63,061 bases of DNA from JABDBK01 sp964453575. GTDB lineage: Bacteria > Pseudomonadota > Gammaproteobacteria > DSM-16500. Every line of letters starts with the position of its first letter. Position 1 is the first letter of the stretch. The DNA lies in the NCBI GenBank assembly GCA_964453575.1, contig CAYVRW010000002.1:1-63061 (forward strand). Reading direction: 5' to 3'. Positions 17,718 through 26,712 of this stretch are shown here, in pieces. A program made the translations under genes and the position numbers. The notes under the pieces were generated by a model. The model did no database searches, was not told the origin of the DNA, and saw only the letters and a list, made by a program, of their open reading frames with translations.

Positions 17718-18863
17718 ATGATCAATAAAATACGTGAATTTTTACGGCTAGAAGCAGCAGGCGGTATAGCACTTTTTTGTGCAGCATTGCTGGCCATGCT
17801 GCTGGTTAATTCGCCCTGGCGGGAGAGTTATTTAAATCTGTTACAGACTCCTTTGGCGCATTCATCCTTCATCTTTTGGGTGAATGAAGGGATGATGGCT
17901 ATTTTCTTCCTTTTAGTGGGTCTTGAACTTAAACGAGAGTTTTTGCAAGGAGAGTTGGCCGGTCTGTCAAAAATTGCTCTGCCAGGTGCTGCGGCACTCG
18001 GTGGAATGATAGTTCCAGCACTCATTTATATTGCCATTAATCGCGGGGGTGCTCTACAGGGTTGGCCTATTCCGACGGCAACCGATATTGCTTTTGCGCT
18101 TGGTGTTTTGTCTTTTTTTAGTAAACGCATTCCCTTGTCCTTAAAATTATTTCTTTTGGCACTTGCTGTCATCGATGATTTAGGCGCCATAGTGATCATT
18201 GCTGTTTATTATGCACATCATTTTTCGCTAAGTTATTTCTTATGGGCCTGTTTCGTATTATTGCTGCTTTGGGGTTTGAATCATATGATCAAGGTCACAG
18301 CATTGCTGCCTTATGCTGTCCTTGGAGTGGTGCTATGGGTATTTGTTTTACGTTCTGGAATCCATGCCAGTATTGCAGGGGTGTTGTTGGCCATAATGAT
18401 TCCCTTACCAAAATTAGCACAATTAGAAGAAAGCCTGCATCCTTGGGTTGTTTTTTTAATTTTACCGCTGTTTGCCTTTTGTAATGCAGGGCTGTCTTTT
18501 GCAGGAATCTCCTTCGCAAGTCTTGGTCAGCCGGTAGTGTTAGGTATCATTCTTGGTCTTGTTATCGGTAAACAACTAGGTGTGTTAGCGTTTACTTGGC
18601 TTACGATTAAATGTCGTTTAGCCAAGTGGCCGGCGGATGTGACAGTATTGGATATGTATGGTATTGCTTTGTTGTGTGGTATTGGTTTTACTATGAGTTT
18701 ATTTCTTGGTACGCTTGCATTTCAAGAGCAACCCATTCATTTAACAGAAGTTCGTTTAGGTGTTTTTATGGGGTCAGTGTTGTCGGCGCTTTGCGGCTCG
18801 TTGGTGTTACACATAGCATTTTTACAAAAGCGAAAAAGGAGATTTCCATTTGAAACAGAATAA
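17718..18863 (+). CDS. nhaA: Na+/H+ antiporter NhaA
   Basis: A 381-residue inner-membrane antiporter that exports sodium in exchange for protons. The transport-site pair is in LAVIDDLGAI, and the segments NEGMMAIFFLLVGLELKREF, PTATDIAFALGVL, SGIHASIAGVLLA and MYGIALLCGIGFTMSLFLG are all NhaA hallmarks. The start at 17718 (MINKIREFL) is preferred over GTG at 17703; GGAG (17704-17707) lies 10 nt upstream, right beside the palindromic element. It overlaps pcs by 14 nt. Confidence 0.95.
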   Translation: MINKIREFLRLEAAGGIALFCAALLAMLLVNSPWRESYLNLLQTPLAHSSFIFWVNEGMMAIFFLLVGLELKREFLQGELAGLSKIALPGAAALGGMIVPALIYIAINRGGALQGWPIPTATDIAFALGVLSFFSKRIPLSLKLFLLALAVIDDLGAIVIIAVYYAHHFSLSYFLWACFVLLLLWGLNHMIKVTALLPYAVLGVVLWVFVLRSGIHASIAGVLLAIMIPLPKLAQLEESLHPWVVFLILPLFAFCNAGLSFAGISFASLGQPVVLGIILGLVIGKQLGVLAFTWLTIKCRLAKWPADVTVLDMYGIALLCGIGFTMSLFLGTLAFQEQPIHLTEVRLGVFMGSVLSALCGSLVLHIAFLQKRKRRFPFETE

Positions 18864-19599
18864 CGATATTCAGGTGGTCAGTTTAAAACAACGTATGGCA
18901 GGTTGGTTAGTGCATGCTTTTACGGCAAGCGGCGCCTATGTGGGAATTTTAGCCTTATCCGCGATCTATCATCATAATTATCTCTCTGCTTTGTGGTTAA
19001 TGTGCGTAGCTATTTTAATTGATGCCGTGGATGGGATGTTTGCTCGAATGATTGATATTAAAGTGGCTGTTCCACGCATAGATGGTGCTTTATTAGACAA
19101 CATTGTGGACTTTTTTAATTATACGATTGTCCCTGCTTTCTTTTTATTAGTTTCTAATCTTATTCCAGAGGGATGGCGCCATATTTGTGTGGCAATGATT
19201 GTGCTGTCCTCAGCTTATCAATTTACCCAAGTCGATGCTAAAACATCAGATCATTTTTTCAAAGGGTTTCCTAGCTATTGGAACATTGCCGTATTTTATT
19301 TGTTTTTCTGGCAAATGACGGAATGGGCAAATCTTATTATTCTGTTCGGGCTTTCCATCTTAAGTTTTGTACCCATTAAATATATTTATCCTTCCAGAAT
19401 GGAATACCTTGCTGAAAGTAATCTTCCTCGTTTGGCCATGCTATTTGCAACCTTGTGCTGGGGTGCAACAACGATTTATTTGCTTTGGATATACCCAGAA
19501 TCCAATCCTATTTTAGTTTCCATTTCCATGGGCTACATGATTTTATACGTGGTGATTAGTTTCTACAGGACTTGGGTGCCTATGACTAAATCGGTTTAA
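18850..19599 (+). CDS. pcs: Phosphatidylcholine synthase
   Basis: A 249-residue integral membrane enzyme that joins CDP-diacylglycerol and choline into phosphatidylcholine. The CDP-alcohol phosphotransferase motif is present in the Pcs-specific spacing: D61-G62, A65-R66, then 12 residues to G79, D83 and D87. About eight hydrophobic segments follow. The start is TTG at 18850 with GGAG 8 nt upstream. It overlaps the nhaA end by 14 nt and its 3' end overlaps the convergent metF by 57 bp. Pcs uses choline directly, so it suits a bacterium living in or on eukaryotes. Confidence 0.93.
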   Translation: MKQNNDIQVVSLKQRMAGWLVHAFTASGAYVGILALSAIYHHNYLSALWLMCVAILIDAVDGMFARMIDIKVAVPRIDGALLDNIVDFFNYTIVPAFFLLVSNLIPEGWRHICVAMIVLSSAYQFTQVDAKTSDHFFKGFPSYWNIAVFYLFFWQMTEWANLIILFGLSILSFVPIKYIYPSRMEYLAESNLPRLAMLFATLCWGATTIYLLWIYPESNPILVSISMGYMILYVVISFYRTWVPMTKSV

Positions 19600-20430
19600 T
19601 CCTAACAAATTTATCAATCGCAAAGCAGCTTCGCTATGATTAAGTGTATAGAAATGTAATCCAGGCGCACCATGCTGCACTAAGGTATCGCAAAGCTTAT
19701 ACACCACTTCTAATCCAAATTGTTGAATAGATGTTGAATCATCTCCATAGGCTTCTAACCGTCTACGCAACCATTGAGGAATTTCAGCACCGCACATATC
19801 AGAAAAGCGGACTAATTTAGAAAAATGAGTAATAGGCATAATGCCGGGAACAATAGGAATAGTGATTCCGTGCTTGTTGCAGGCATCGATAAAATAAAAA
19901 TAAGAATCAGCATTAAAAAAATATTGGGTGATAGCACTGTTTGCACCGGCATCCATTTTTTTCTTTAAATAGTGGATATCATCGAAAGCATTTAAAGCTT
20001 GCGGATGGGTTTCGGGATACGCCGCCACTTCAATATGAAATGTATCATGCGTGATTTCACGTATGAGTGAAACTAGCTCATTTGCATAACGCAATTCACC
20101 GTTCTGACCCATTCCCGAGGGCAAATCACCTCTTAATACGACCAGACGTTTAATATCTATCGATTGGTAATTTTTAATAATAGAAATAATTTCTTCCCGC
20201 ATTAATCCAACGCAAGCAAGATGAGGTGCGACAGGAATATTTAATTTTCGTATTTTTTTAACCGTTTCCAACGTGCCTTCGCGAGTGGAACCGCCCGCGC
20301 CAAAGGTGACAGAAAAAAAATGCGGCTTAGTCTGGCTAAGTTCTTGTGCAGTTTTTTCGAGTGATGTCATACCTTCTGGGGTTTTTGGTGGAAAGAATTC
20401 GAAACTTAACGAGAAGTTTTTCCCTTTCAT
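19543..20430 (-). CDS. metF: 5,10-methylenetetrahydrofolate reductase
   Basis: A 295-residue FAD enzyme reducing 5,10-methylene-THF to 5-methyl-THF for methionine synthesis. Hallmarks are SFEFFPPKTPEG at the start, FSVTFGAGGSTR, HLACVG, VLRGDLP, DAGANSAITQYFF and PGIMPIT. The start at 20430 (MKGKNFSL) matches the family and the 295-296 residue norm, with AAGGA upstream; an in-frame extension to 20508 is not supported. Its 3' end overlaps pcs on the opposite strand by 57 bp. Confidence 0.95.
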   Translation of the reverse strand: MKGKNFSLSFEFFPPKTPEGMTSLEKTAQELSQTKPHFFSVTFGAGGSTREGTLETVKKIRKLNIPVAPHLACVGLMREEIISIIKNYQSIDIKRLVVLRGDLPSGMGQNGELRYANELVSLIREITHDTFHIEVAAYPETHPQALNAFDDIHYLKKKMDAGANSAITQYFFNADSYFYFIDACNKHGITIPIVPGIMPITHFSKLVRFSDMCGAEIPQWLRRRLEAYGDDSTSIQQFGLEVVYKLCDTLVQHGAPGLHFYTLNHSEAALRLINLLGLNRFSHRHPSPVETNHHV

Positions 20431-20669
20431 GTTATCTATTTCCTTATAACTTAAAATAGGCCTTGCTATTGCTCGCCTACTGGTTCTGCCATTAAAAAAT
20501 GTGAACAAAAGTATATGATAGTTAATGGTTTTTCGCAGTAAGAATTATGCGCTATTGATGTTTTAGTCTTTGAATAGCTGACCTTCTTTAGCAAGAATCG
20601 CTGTATTATTGCATGGCATGACATCCTCTAGTCGGGTATCATAGACATTTTTTAATGAATTGAGTAACA

Positions 20670-21599
20670 ATGAAACGAATATTAGTCACCGGGGGTGCTG
20701 GGTTTATAGGTTCCCACACGGTGGATTTATTATTGAGCCAGAACCTTGAAGTGGTGGTAATTGATAACCTCTCTTCCGGTAAATTGACCCATTTAAATTT
20801 ATTTAACCCCAATTTACGTTTTGTGCAGGGTGATGTACGCGATGAAACGTTATTGCGCAAAGAATTAGCACGCTGTGATGCGGTATTGCATTTGGCCGCC
20901 CTGCCTTCTGTGCCGCAATCGATTGAAAATCCCATTGAATCGTTACGCATTAATACCGAAGGTTTTCTCTCTGTGTTACAAGCCATCCGGCATAATCATC
21001 GGCCAGTGAGACTAGTTTATGCATCCAGTGCGGCGGTTTATGGCGATAGTGAGACATTGCCTTGCTCTGATGAAATGCCGTTGTCTACCCCTTTGCTTTC
21101 ACCTTATGCGCTGGAGAAAGCAACCAATGAGCGTTATGCAACGATGTTTGAACATTTATTTAACATAAAAAGCTTGGGTTTGCGTTATTTTAATGTCTAT
21201 GGCGATAGGCAAGATCCTAAGTCGCCTTATTCGGGTGTTATTTCTAAATTTATTGCGCAATATAAAAATAATTCACCCATCACCGTGTATGGAAATGGTG
21301 AGCAATCGCGTGATTTTATTCATGTGTCAGATGTGGCGCGTGCTAATGTTATGGCTTTGCAAGGTGAGATTGGCGGTGTCATGAATATTGCAACAGGAAT
21401 TCCTGAAACCCTGTTGAACATGCTAGCTTACATCGAAAAAGCAGGGAAAAATAAAGCTGAAATCGTATTTGCGAAACCTAGGCAAGGTGATATTTTAAAT
21501 TCCTATGCAGAGGTAAAAAAAGCCATGTCAGAATTGAATTTTCAATATGCTATGCCTTTGGTTGACGGCATAGCGAAATTAATGGGAGAAGTCTCTTGA
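20670..21599 (+). CDS. NAD-dependent sugar epimerase/dehydratase
   Basis: A 309-residue extended short-chain dehydrogenase. The NAD-binding loop is GGAGFIG (about 8-14), and the catalytic set is S/S-S-A-A-V-Y-G with YALEK (Tyr-xxx-Lys). The segments IDNLSSGK, HLAALPSVPQSIENP and FNVYGDRQDP place it among UDP-(N-acetyl)glucosamine 4-epimerases of the WbpP/CapI kind. It probably supplies a nucleotide sugar for LPS or glycan synthesis, fitting the waaF/waaC neighbourhood. The zf-CHCC gene begins within its stop codon. Exact substrate cannot be decided. Confidence 0.85.
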   Translation: MKRILVTGGAGFIGSHTVDLLLSQNLEVVVIDNLSSGKLTHLNLFNPNLRFVQGDVRDETLLRKELARCDAVLHLAALPSVPQSIENPIESLRINTEGFLSVLQAIRHNHRPVRLVYASSAAVYGDSETLPCSDEMPLSTPLLSPYALEKATNERYATMFEHLFNIKSLGLRYFNVYGDRQDPKSPYSGVISKFIAQYKNNSPITVYGNGEQSRDFIHVSDVARANVMALQGEIGGVMNIATGIPETLLNMLAYIEKAGKNKAEIVFAKPRQGDILNSYAEVKKAMSELNFQYAMPLVDGIAKLMGEVS

Positions 21600-21784
21600 G
21601 TAAAATTCAGGCCTGTACAAAACGTACTTACGAAGTAACCCTTGCTGATTTGCCCTTATCATGTCCCATGAAAGATATGCGAGTGTGGGATGCGCATCCG
21701 CGCGTTTATTTACCTATCAAAAAAACCGGGCGAGCCGTTTGTCCTTATTGCGAAGCAGAGTTTATTTTAAAAAATGCCTCATAA
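21596..21784 (+). CDS. zf-CHCC zinc finger protein
   Basis: A 62-residue protein whose C-terminal half carries the CHCC zinc-binding pattern: C38 region (SCPMK...DAHPRVYLPI) then CPYCEAEF. The family is related to the small zinc subunit of mitochondrial complex I (NDUFS6) and is common as a stand-alone protein in proteobacteria. The start is TTG, with GGAG 7 nt upstream, overlapping the epimerase stop (TTGA). It also overlaps waaF by 11 nt. Function in bacteria is unclear. Confidence 0.85.
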   Translation: MSKIQACTKRTYEVTLADLPLSCPMKDMRVWDAHPRVYLPIKKTGRAVCPYCEAEFILKNAS

Positions 21785-22760
21785 AATACTTATCATAGGT
21801 CCTGCCTGGGTCGGTGACATGGTCATGGCCCAATGTTTATTTAAACTTTTAAAGCGGGCTGACGTTATTATTGATGTTTTAGCTCCTGCTTGGTGCCTGC
21901 CTTTACTTGCGCGCATGCCAGAAGTGTCAGAGGCCATTGTGATGCCTGTGGGACATGGTCAACTCGATTTAATCGGACGTTATCGTTTAGGAAAGTCACT
22001 ACGAAAAAATAAATATGATCAAGCCATTGTTTTACCTAATTCATTTAAATCAGCGTTAATACCATGGTTTGCGCGCATTCCTATTCGTACTGGCTGGCGC
22101 GGAGAAATGCGTTACGGTTTATTGAATGATTGTCGAATACTTGATAAAAAACGTTACCCATTAATGATAGAACGGTTTATGGCTTTAGGTACTGATAAGA
22201 TTCCTGAAAACTATCCTGTTCCTAGTCTACAGACATCAAGTGATCAACAAGCTAAAGCATTGGCGAAACACGGGATGAAATTTCCAGAGGTTCCCGTACT
22301 AGCAATATGCCCAGGCGCTGAATATGGTCCTGCTAAACGCTGGCCAGAAGAACATTATGCTACAGTTGCCAACGCTAAATTAGCAGAAGGATGGCAAGTG
22401 TGGATCTTCGGTTCACCCAAAGATAGTGATGTAGCTGCAACCATTATGCAATTGACGCATGATCGTTGTGTCAATTTTGCTGGAAAAACAACATTAGAAG
22501 AAGCGATTGATTTACTTGCTTTATCAACATCAGTGATTACCAATGATTCGGGTTTAATGCATATTGCTGCAGCATTGAATAAACCCTTGATTGCACTTTA
22601 TGGCCCAACGACTCCTGCTTTTACCCCTCCTTTGAGTGCAAAGGCCAAAACTTTGTCGCTCAATTTACCTTGCCAGCCTTGTTTTAAACGTATTTGTCCG
22701 TTGGAACATCATAACTGTATGAAGCAGTTAATGCCTGACCCAAATTATTTTTTCAACTGA
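21774..22760 (+). CDS. waaF: ADP-heptose:LPS heptosyltransferase II
   Basis: A 328-residue GT-B glycosyltransferase adding the second heptose to the LPS inner core on the cytoplasmic face. Hallmarks are the N-terminal ILIIGPAWVGDMVMAQ, the CPGAEYGPAKRWPEEHYA donor-site region and VITNDSGLMHIAAALNKPLIALYG near the C-terminus, followed by a cysteine-containing tail (LPCQPCFKRICPLEHHNC) typical of WaaF. It overlaps the zf-CHCC gene by 11 nt and, convergently, the ankyrin-like gene by 16 nt. Confidence 0.94.
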   Translation: MPHKILIIGPAWVGDMVMAQCLFKLLKRADVIIDVLAPAWCLPLLARMPEVSEAIVMPVGHGQLDLIGRYRLGKSLRKNKYDQAIVLPNSFKSALIPWFARIPIRTGWRGEMRYGLLNDCRILDKKRYPLMIERFMALGTDKIPENYPVPSLQTSSDQQAKALAKHGMKFPEVPVLAICPGAEYGPAKRWPEEHYATVANAKLAEGWQVWIFGSPKDSDVAATIMQLTHDRCVNFAGKTTLEEAIDLLALSTSVITNDSGLMHIAAALNKPLIALYGPTTPAFTPPLSAKAKTLSLNLPCQPCFKRICPLEHHNCMKQLMPDPNYFFN

Positions 22761-24682
22761 TAAGGTTTTTCATGTGCGGCAGTAGGTTCGGTGGGTTTGT
22801 CGACGAATGCAAACTTACCATGAATTGACAGCGGTGATGTAACATGAGGTGATTCGATAGGGCTAGTGGTGTCATTATCGCTGTCAAGCTGTAACGGTTT
22901 TTGAAATGTGAATATGTCAAATAAGCCAAGTACTTGTTCTACATTTAAATAATAATACCCATTAGTTTTTTTTACAAAACAAGAATTAACAAATGCTGCA
23001 AGCTCAGGCGTAAAAGCCTTACCATATTTATTCAGTAATATTCGATGAATTCTTTTCTGGCTTTCTTCAGCAAACTTAAGTGAGTTAAGAATAGATTTTA
23101 AGGATTTTTCTTTTTTTTGTGCGGAAGATGCTTCATCCTCAAGTATTTTCATGTCGTCTTGATAGTGATCCGCATAACGATAGATTTTTCTTGTTAACCA
23201 GTCACAGATTTCTTTTTTTACCATGGTTTTGTGCATAATATCATCGATCTTAGCCGATCGTGATCCATGAAAGGTATCATATTCTGCAAGCATAGCAGCT
23301 TTTTGCGAAGGTGTTGCAACCTTTATCATCCATTCAATCATAGTAGCTTGATCAGCGTATAAAAATATTCGAAACGCCTCATATTCATTTCTTTCAATCA
23401 TCACTTTTTTCTGTTTTTCGGATGCTTGTGCAAAAAGCCATTGGATAGTTTCAGGATGATTATCTTTGCATGCAGTTCTAAAAGCCTCATAATCATGTGT
23501 TTCTAGCAAAGCGGCCTTTTGTTCAGGTGTTTCTTGTTCTTGCCAAACGTTTTGCATGATCTGAAGTTTTGCATCGTGATCAGTGTCAAATTCTGTTTGA
23601 TCAGTGCATAAAAAAGCTCGGGCGTATTTTTCTTTTCTCACCGCTGCCCAATGGTCTGATGTCGCGTGTTTTTTTAACCAATTAAGGGTATGACCGTCAG
23701 CTTCGGCAGAGTTTGTTAACGCATTGAAAAAAACCTGATAGTTGTTCGATGCCATCATTTCCATTTTTTGATTAGGCGTAAGGTGCAGAGCAAGCCAATC
23801 CATCATATTCGTATAACCATAAGAGGATGCCTTGTGGAAAATTTGATGGTTATTAGTAATGATATTAACCAGCATATCTTGCGAGAGTACGTATTTTGCA
23901 AACCATTTCATGGTAAAAAGATCGTTTTTTTGCGCGGCTTCTTGAAAAATAAGCGCAACATTTTTTATGATGACTGCGCTTTTTTCCGCTGTTGTTACGG
24001 GTGTTAATTGTGCGTTAAACCAAGTGATGGTTTGAAGATTGCGACGGTTGCATGCCTCAAAGTAATATTCATGGATGAATCGTGTTTGAACCTCAGGCGG
24101 CACCTGGTTATATATCCATTCCATTGCCTCTATATGTGCGGATTCACAGGCTATGCTAAAAGTCCTGTCATATTTGTCTATGATCATTCTCTCCAAACTA
24201 AAAGGCGTTTTGGTATTTTTTATTGCATTCAGAATATCGATGCGATTTAATCCTGAACCTACATACAACATCACATGATAGCTAGGATCTAGCTTATTTT
24301 TTTCCAATATTGCAGCATAGTCAGATGCTGTTTTATCAGGCCAACTAAGCATCATTAATAGCAGGACATACAAAGGAGTTTTATTTTTAAAATCGACGTC
24401 ATTTTTATGGACGATTTCATCTAGATGAAGATCAAAATCAGGATCAGCTGCTATCCACCATAATTGTTCTGGAATGCGGCCTAATTTTAAAAATGCGGCA
24501 TGCCTTTCTGGATAATCATTTGCATATTGTTCAAGTTCCTTCTTTTTTAGAACGAATGCATCATACAAAGCGTTCTGCTCACCTTGATCTTTTGAGTCAA
24601 GGTCACGCATATCATTTAACTTAGCTTGGATATCTGCTAAGTTTTTATTGAGCTCTAAAAATGTGATGTATGTATAATTCAT
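22745..24682 (-). CDS. Divergent ankyrin-like repeat protein
   Basis: About 645 residues, soluble. The central part (roughly 150-490) is built of degenerate repeats of about 33-38 residues with the pattern Y-x-x-F-x-x-A...WL...T-x-x-Q-K-x-x-M, for example HKASSYGYTNMMDWLALHLT and FRTACKDNHPETIQWLFAQA. This resembles the relaxed ankyrin repeats seen in giant viruses and Legionellales effectors. N- and C-terminal regions are helical and charged, without signal peptide. The start is uncertain: ATG 24682 is used, and GTG 24697 is in frame just upstream. It interrupts an LPS gene neighbourhood. An effector role is inference. Confidence 0.7.
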   Translation of the reverse strand: MNYTYITFLELNKNLADIQAKLNDMRDLDSKDQGEQNALYDAFVLKKKELEQYANDYPERHAAFLKLGRIPEQLWWIAADPDFDLHLDEIVHKNDVDFKNKTPLYVLLLMMLSWPDKTASDYAAILEKNKLDPSYHVMLYVGSGLNRIDILNAIKNTKTPFSLERMIIDKYDRTFSIACESAHIEAMEWIYNQVPPEVQTRFIHEYYFEACNRRNLQTITWFNAQLTPVTTAEKSAVIIKNVALIFQEAAQKNDLFTMKWFAKYVLSQDMLVNIITNNHQIFHKASSYGYTNMMDWLALHLTPNQKMEMMASNNYQVFFNALTNSAEADGHTLNWLKKHATSDHWAAVRKEKYARAFLCTDQTEFDTDHDAKLQIMQNVWQEQETPEQKAALLETHDYEAFRTACKDNHPETIQWLFAQASEKQKKVMIERNEYEAFRIFLYADQATMIEWMIKVATPSQKAAMLAEYDTFHGSRSAKIDDIMHKTMVKKEICDWLTRKIYRYADHYQDDMKILEDEASSAQKKEKSLKSILNSLKFAEESQKRIHRILLNKYGKAFTPELAAFVNSCFVKKTNGYYYLNVEQVLGLFDIFTFQKPLQLDSDNDTTSPIESPHVTSPLSIHGKFAFVDKPTEPTAAHEKPYQLKK

Positions 24683-24909
24683 AAACACCCGGCTCACTCT
24701 AGTTATATGAATATATTATAAACTATTTATTTATTATTCTATAAATATTAATCAAAAATAGGTTTATTTTGCATTTATTATGAGCATTTTGTTTAATTAT
24801 TACTTGGTAATGATCTTTTTTAATACATCTTTCTCAGCCAACATACCGCTCATTGTAAACATAGATTAGGTTTGCTAACATGCTGCTCATTCTTTTGTAG
24901 ATAAAAAAT

Positions 24910-25554
24910 ATGTATATTAATTACTCTGCCTTGGCCTCAGATACGATTAAAAATGAACCATTTCCATATTTGGTAGTCCCGCAATTCCTTAATCCTGAAT
25001 TTTTATCGGAATTGATAAAAAATTTTCCGAGTATTGCCAATAGAGGAAGTATTCCTGCGGATTCTGTTCAAGAAAATGGAGTTTTTAAAAAATTCATTGA
25101 AGAACTGCAAGGGCCGGCATTAAGAAATTTGATTGCTGAAAAATTTGCTATCGATTTAAATGATAAACCCACCATGCTAACGCTGCGCGGACAGACGACT
25201 GAGCGAGATGGCTATATTCATACCGACAGCAAAAGCAAGCTCATCACAGTGTTGGTCTACATGAATGAAACCTGGAATGATGAAGGCGGAAAATTACGTC
25301 TCTTAAAAAACAAACATTCTTTGCATGATTACGTTGAAGAAATTTCACCTCTAGCAGGTAGTTGTGTCATATTTAAAGTGACCCCTAACTGTTGGCATGG
25401 TCATAAACCTTTTATCGGCAAGCGTTTATCACTGCAATTAAATTATCTTGCCGGCGATGCAGCACTTACCAAACATCTTAATCATCATCGTATTACTGCA
25501 TGGTTAAAAAAACGTTTTCCACGAATATTTCACACTCAATCTGAGATGTATTAA
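24910..25554 (+). CDS. 2-oxoglutarate/Fe(II)-dependent oxygenase
   Basis: A 214-residue protein with the double-stranded beta-helix iron site: H104 and D106 in GYIHTDSKSK, then H163/H165 in CWHGHKP and R172 in GKRLSLQLNYL as the probable 2-oxoglutarate ligand. It should hydroxylate a substrate using O2 and 2-oxoglutarate in the cytosol. It lies 3 bp before waaC and downstream of the waaF unit, so modification of an LPS sugar, lipid A acyl chain or envelope protein is plausible. The substrate is not visible. Confidence 0.83.
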   Translation: MYINYSALASDTIKNEPFPYLVVPQFLNPEFLSELIKNFPSIANRGSIPADSVQENGVFKKFIEELQGPALRNLIAEKFAIDLNDKPTMLTLRGQTTERDGYIHTDSKSKLITVLVYMNETWNDEGGKLRLLKNKHSLHDYVEEISPLAGSCVIFKVTPNCWHGHKPFIGKRLSLQLNYLAGDAALTKHLNHHRITAWLKKRFPRIFHTQSEMY

Positions 25555-25557
25555 AGC

Positions 25558-26586
25558 ATGCGCGTTTTATTCGTAAAACTCACTTCCATGGGCGATTTAA
25601 TTCATGCATTACCAGCAATCACGGATGCAACACGCGCCATTCCAGGCATTTCTTTTGATTGGGTGATTGAAAAAAGTTTTTCTGAAGTGGCAAGATGGCA
25701 CCCTGCGGTCAAAAATATTATTCCATCGTCACATCGCAAATGGAAAAAAGATTTTATAGGTTCACTGCAAAGAGGTGAAATTCAGAAATTTGTTCGTGCG
25801 ATACGTAAAGAAAAATATGATTTGGTGATTGATGGGCAAACCTCATTGAAAAGTGCTTTCACTATGTTGCTGACACGCGGAGTACGTTGCGGTCTTGATC
25901 GACATTCCGCACGCGAATCGTTAGCATCGTTGGCGTATCAAAAAAAATTCTTTGTCGATAAAAGTTTGCATGCTATTACACGTTTAAGAGTATTGTTTTC
26001 ACAAGTATTGAACTATCCTTTTCCCAATACACCGGTTGATTATGGCATTGCAAACTTAAATTTTGCTCCGGCAAAACTCACCCTGCCTAAATCTTATTTA
26101 GTGTTTGTGCATAATGCCAGCTGGCAATCAAAGCTATGGCCGGAAGCCTATTGGCGAAAATTGATTATTCTTGCAGGAAGCGAAGGTTTTAATGTGGTAT
26201 TGCCGTGGGGCAATCTAGCTGAAAAACAAAGAGCGGCGCGTATTGGGGACAATCATCCTAATACGTTGGTGTTACCATTTTGCACCTTGTCTGAACATGC
26301 TGCGATTTTAAAAAATTCAAAAGGCGCGATTTGCAGCGACACCGGGCTTAGTCATTTAGCCGCAGCGCTCAATGTGCCCGCATTAACTTTATACGGTTCC
26401 ACCAGTACTCAATTTATTGGCACCACAGGGTTGCATCAAAAACACATGGTGTCTTCGTTTGCATGTAAAAAATGTTATAAACAAGAATGTAACTATGAAA
26501 ATCAGCTTCATACCGATGCATTGTGTCAGCTTGTTATGAAGCCGGAGATGGTGTGGGAAAGATTTAAAAGCATGGCTTTGAGGTAA
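25558..26586 (+). CDS. waaC: LPS heptosyltransferase I
   Basis: A 342-residue GT-B transferase placing the first heptose on Kdo. It opens with MRVLFVKLTSMGDLIHALPA, the WaaC signature, followed by FDWVIEKSFSEVARWHPAVK. The donor-site stretch has HNASWQSKLWPEAYWRKL and GAICSDTGLSHLAAALNVPALTLYGST. It starts 3 nt after the oxygenase stop and is probably co-transcribed with it. Together with waaF this shows a heptose-containing inner core. Confidence 0.94.
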   Translation: MRVLFVKLTSMGDLIHALPAITDATRAIPGISFDWVIEKSFSEVARWHPAVKNIIPSSHRKWKKDFIGSLQRGEIQKFVRAIRKEKYDLVIDGQTSLKSAFTMLLTRGVRCGLDRHSARESLASLAYQKKFFVDKSLHAITRLRVLFSQVLNYPFPNTPVDYGIANLNFAPAKLTLPKSYLVFVHNASWQSKLWPEAYWRKLIILAGSEGFNVVLPWGNLAEKQRAARIGDNHPNTLVLPFCTLSEHAAILKNSKGAICSDTGLSHLAAALNVPALTLYGSTSTQFIGTTGLHQKHMVSSFACKKCYKQECNYENQLHTDALCQLVMKPEMVWERFKSMALR

Positions 26587-26604
26587 TTCAGTTTTTTAAA
26601 TTTG

Positions 26605-26684
26605 TATAGAAATGGCACAGCTCGGGGAGGTTTAAAAAATTGCACTAAATTACGTAAAGCGCTACTTCTGCGCACATTTCTATA
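26605..26684. repeat. Inverted repeat in the leader of an orphan gene
   Basis: TATAGAAATG (26605-26614) pairs perfectly with CATTTCTATA (26675-26684), with further partial pairing outside (AAATT/AATTT) and inside (CAG/CTG). The 60-nt interior has a small hairpin AGCGC...GCGC. It lies in the 126-bp gap before the gene at 26713 and may be a 5' leader structure, a waaC 3' end or a degenerate palindromic repeat. Confidence 0.55.
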
Positions 26685-26712
26685 ATTTAAATTTATTTTG
26701 GAGGAGTTAAGA

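Noticed and set aside
20431..20508. N-terminal extension of metF
   Set aside because: The family starts at MKGKNFSL-like residues, and the extension adds residues not seen in MetF.
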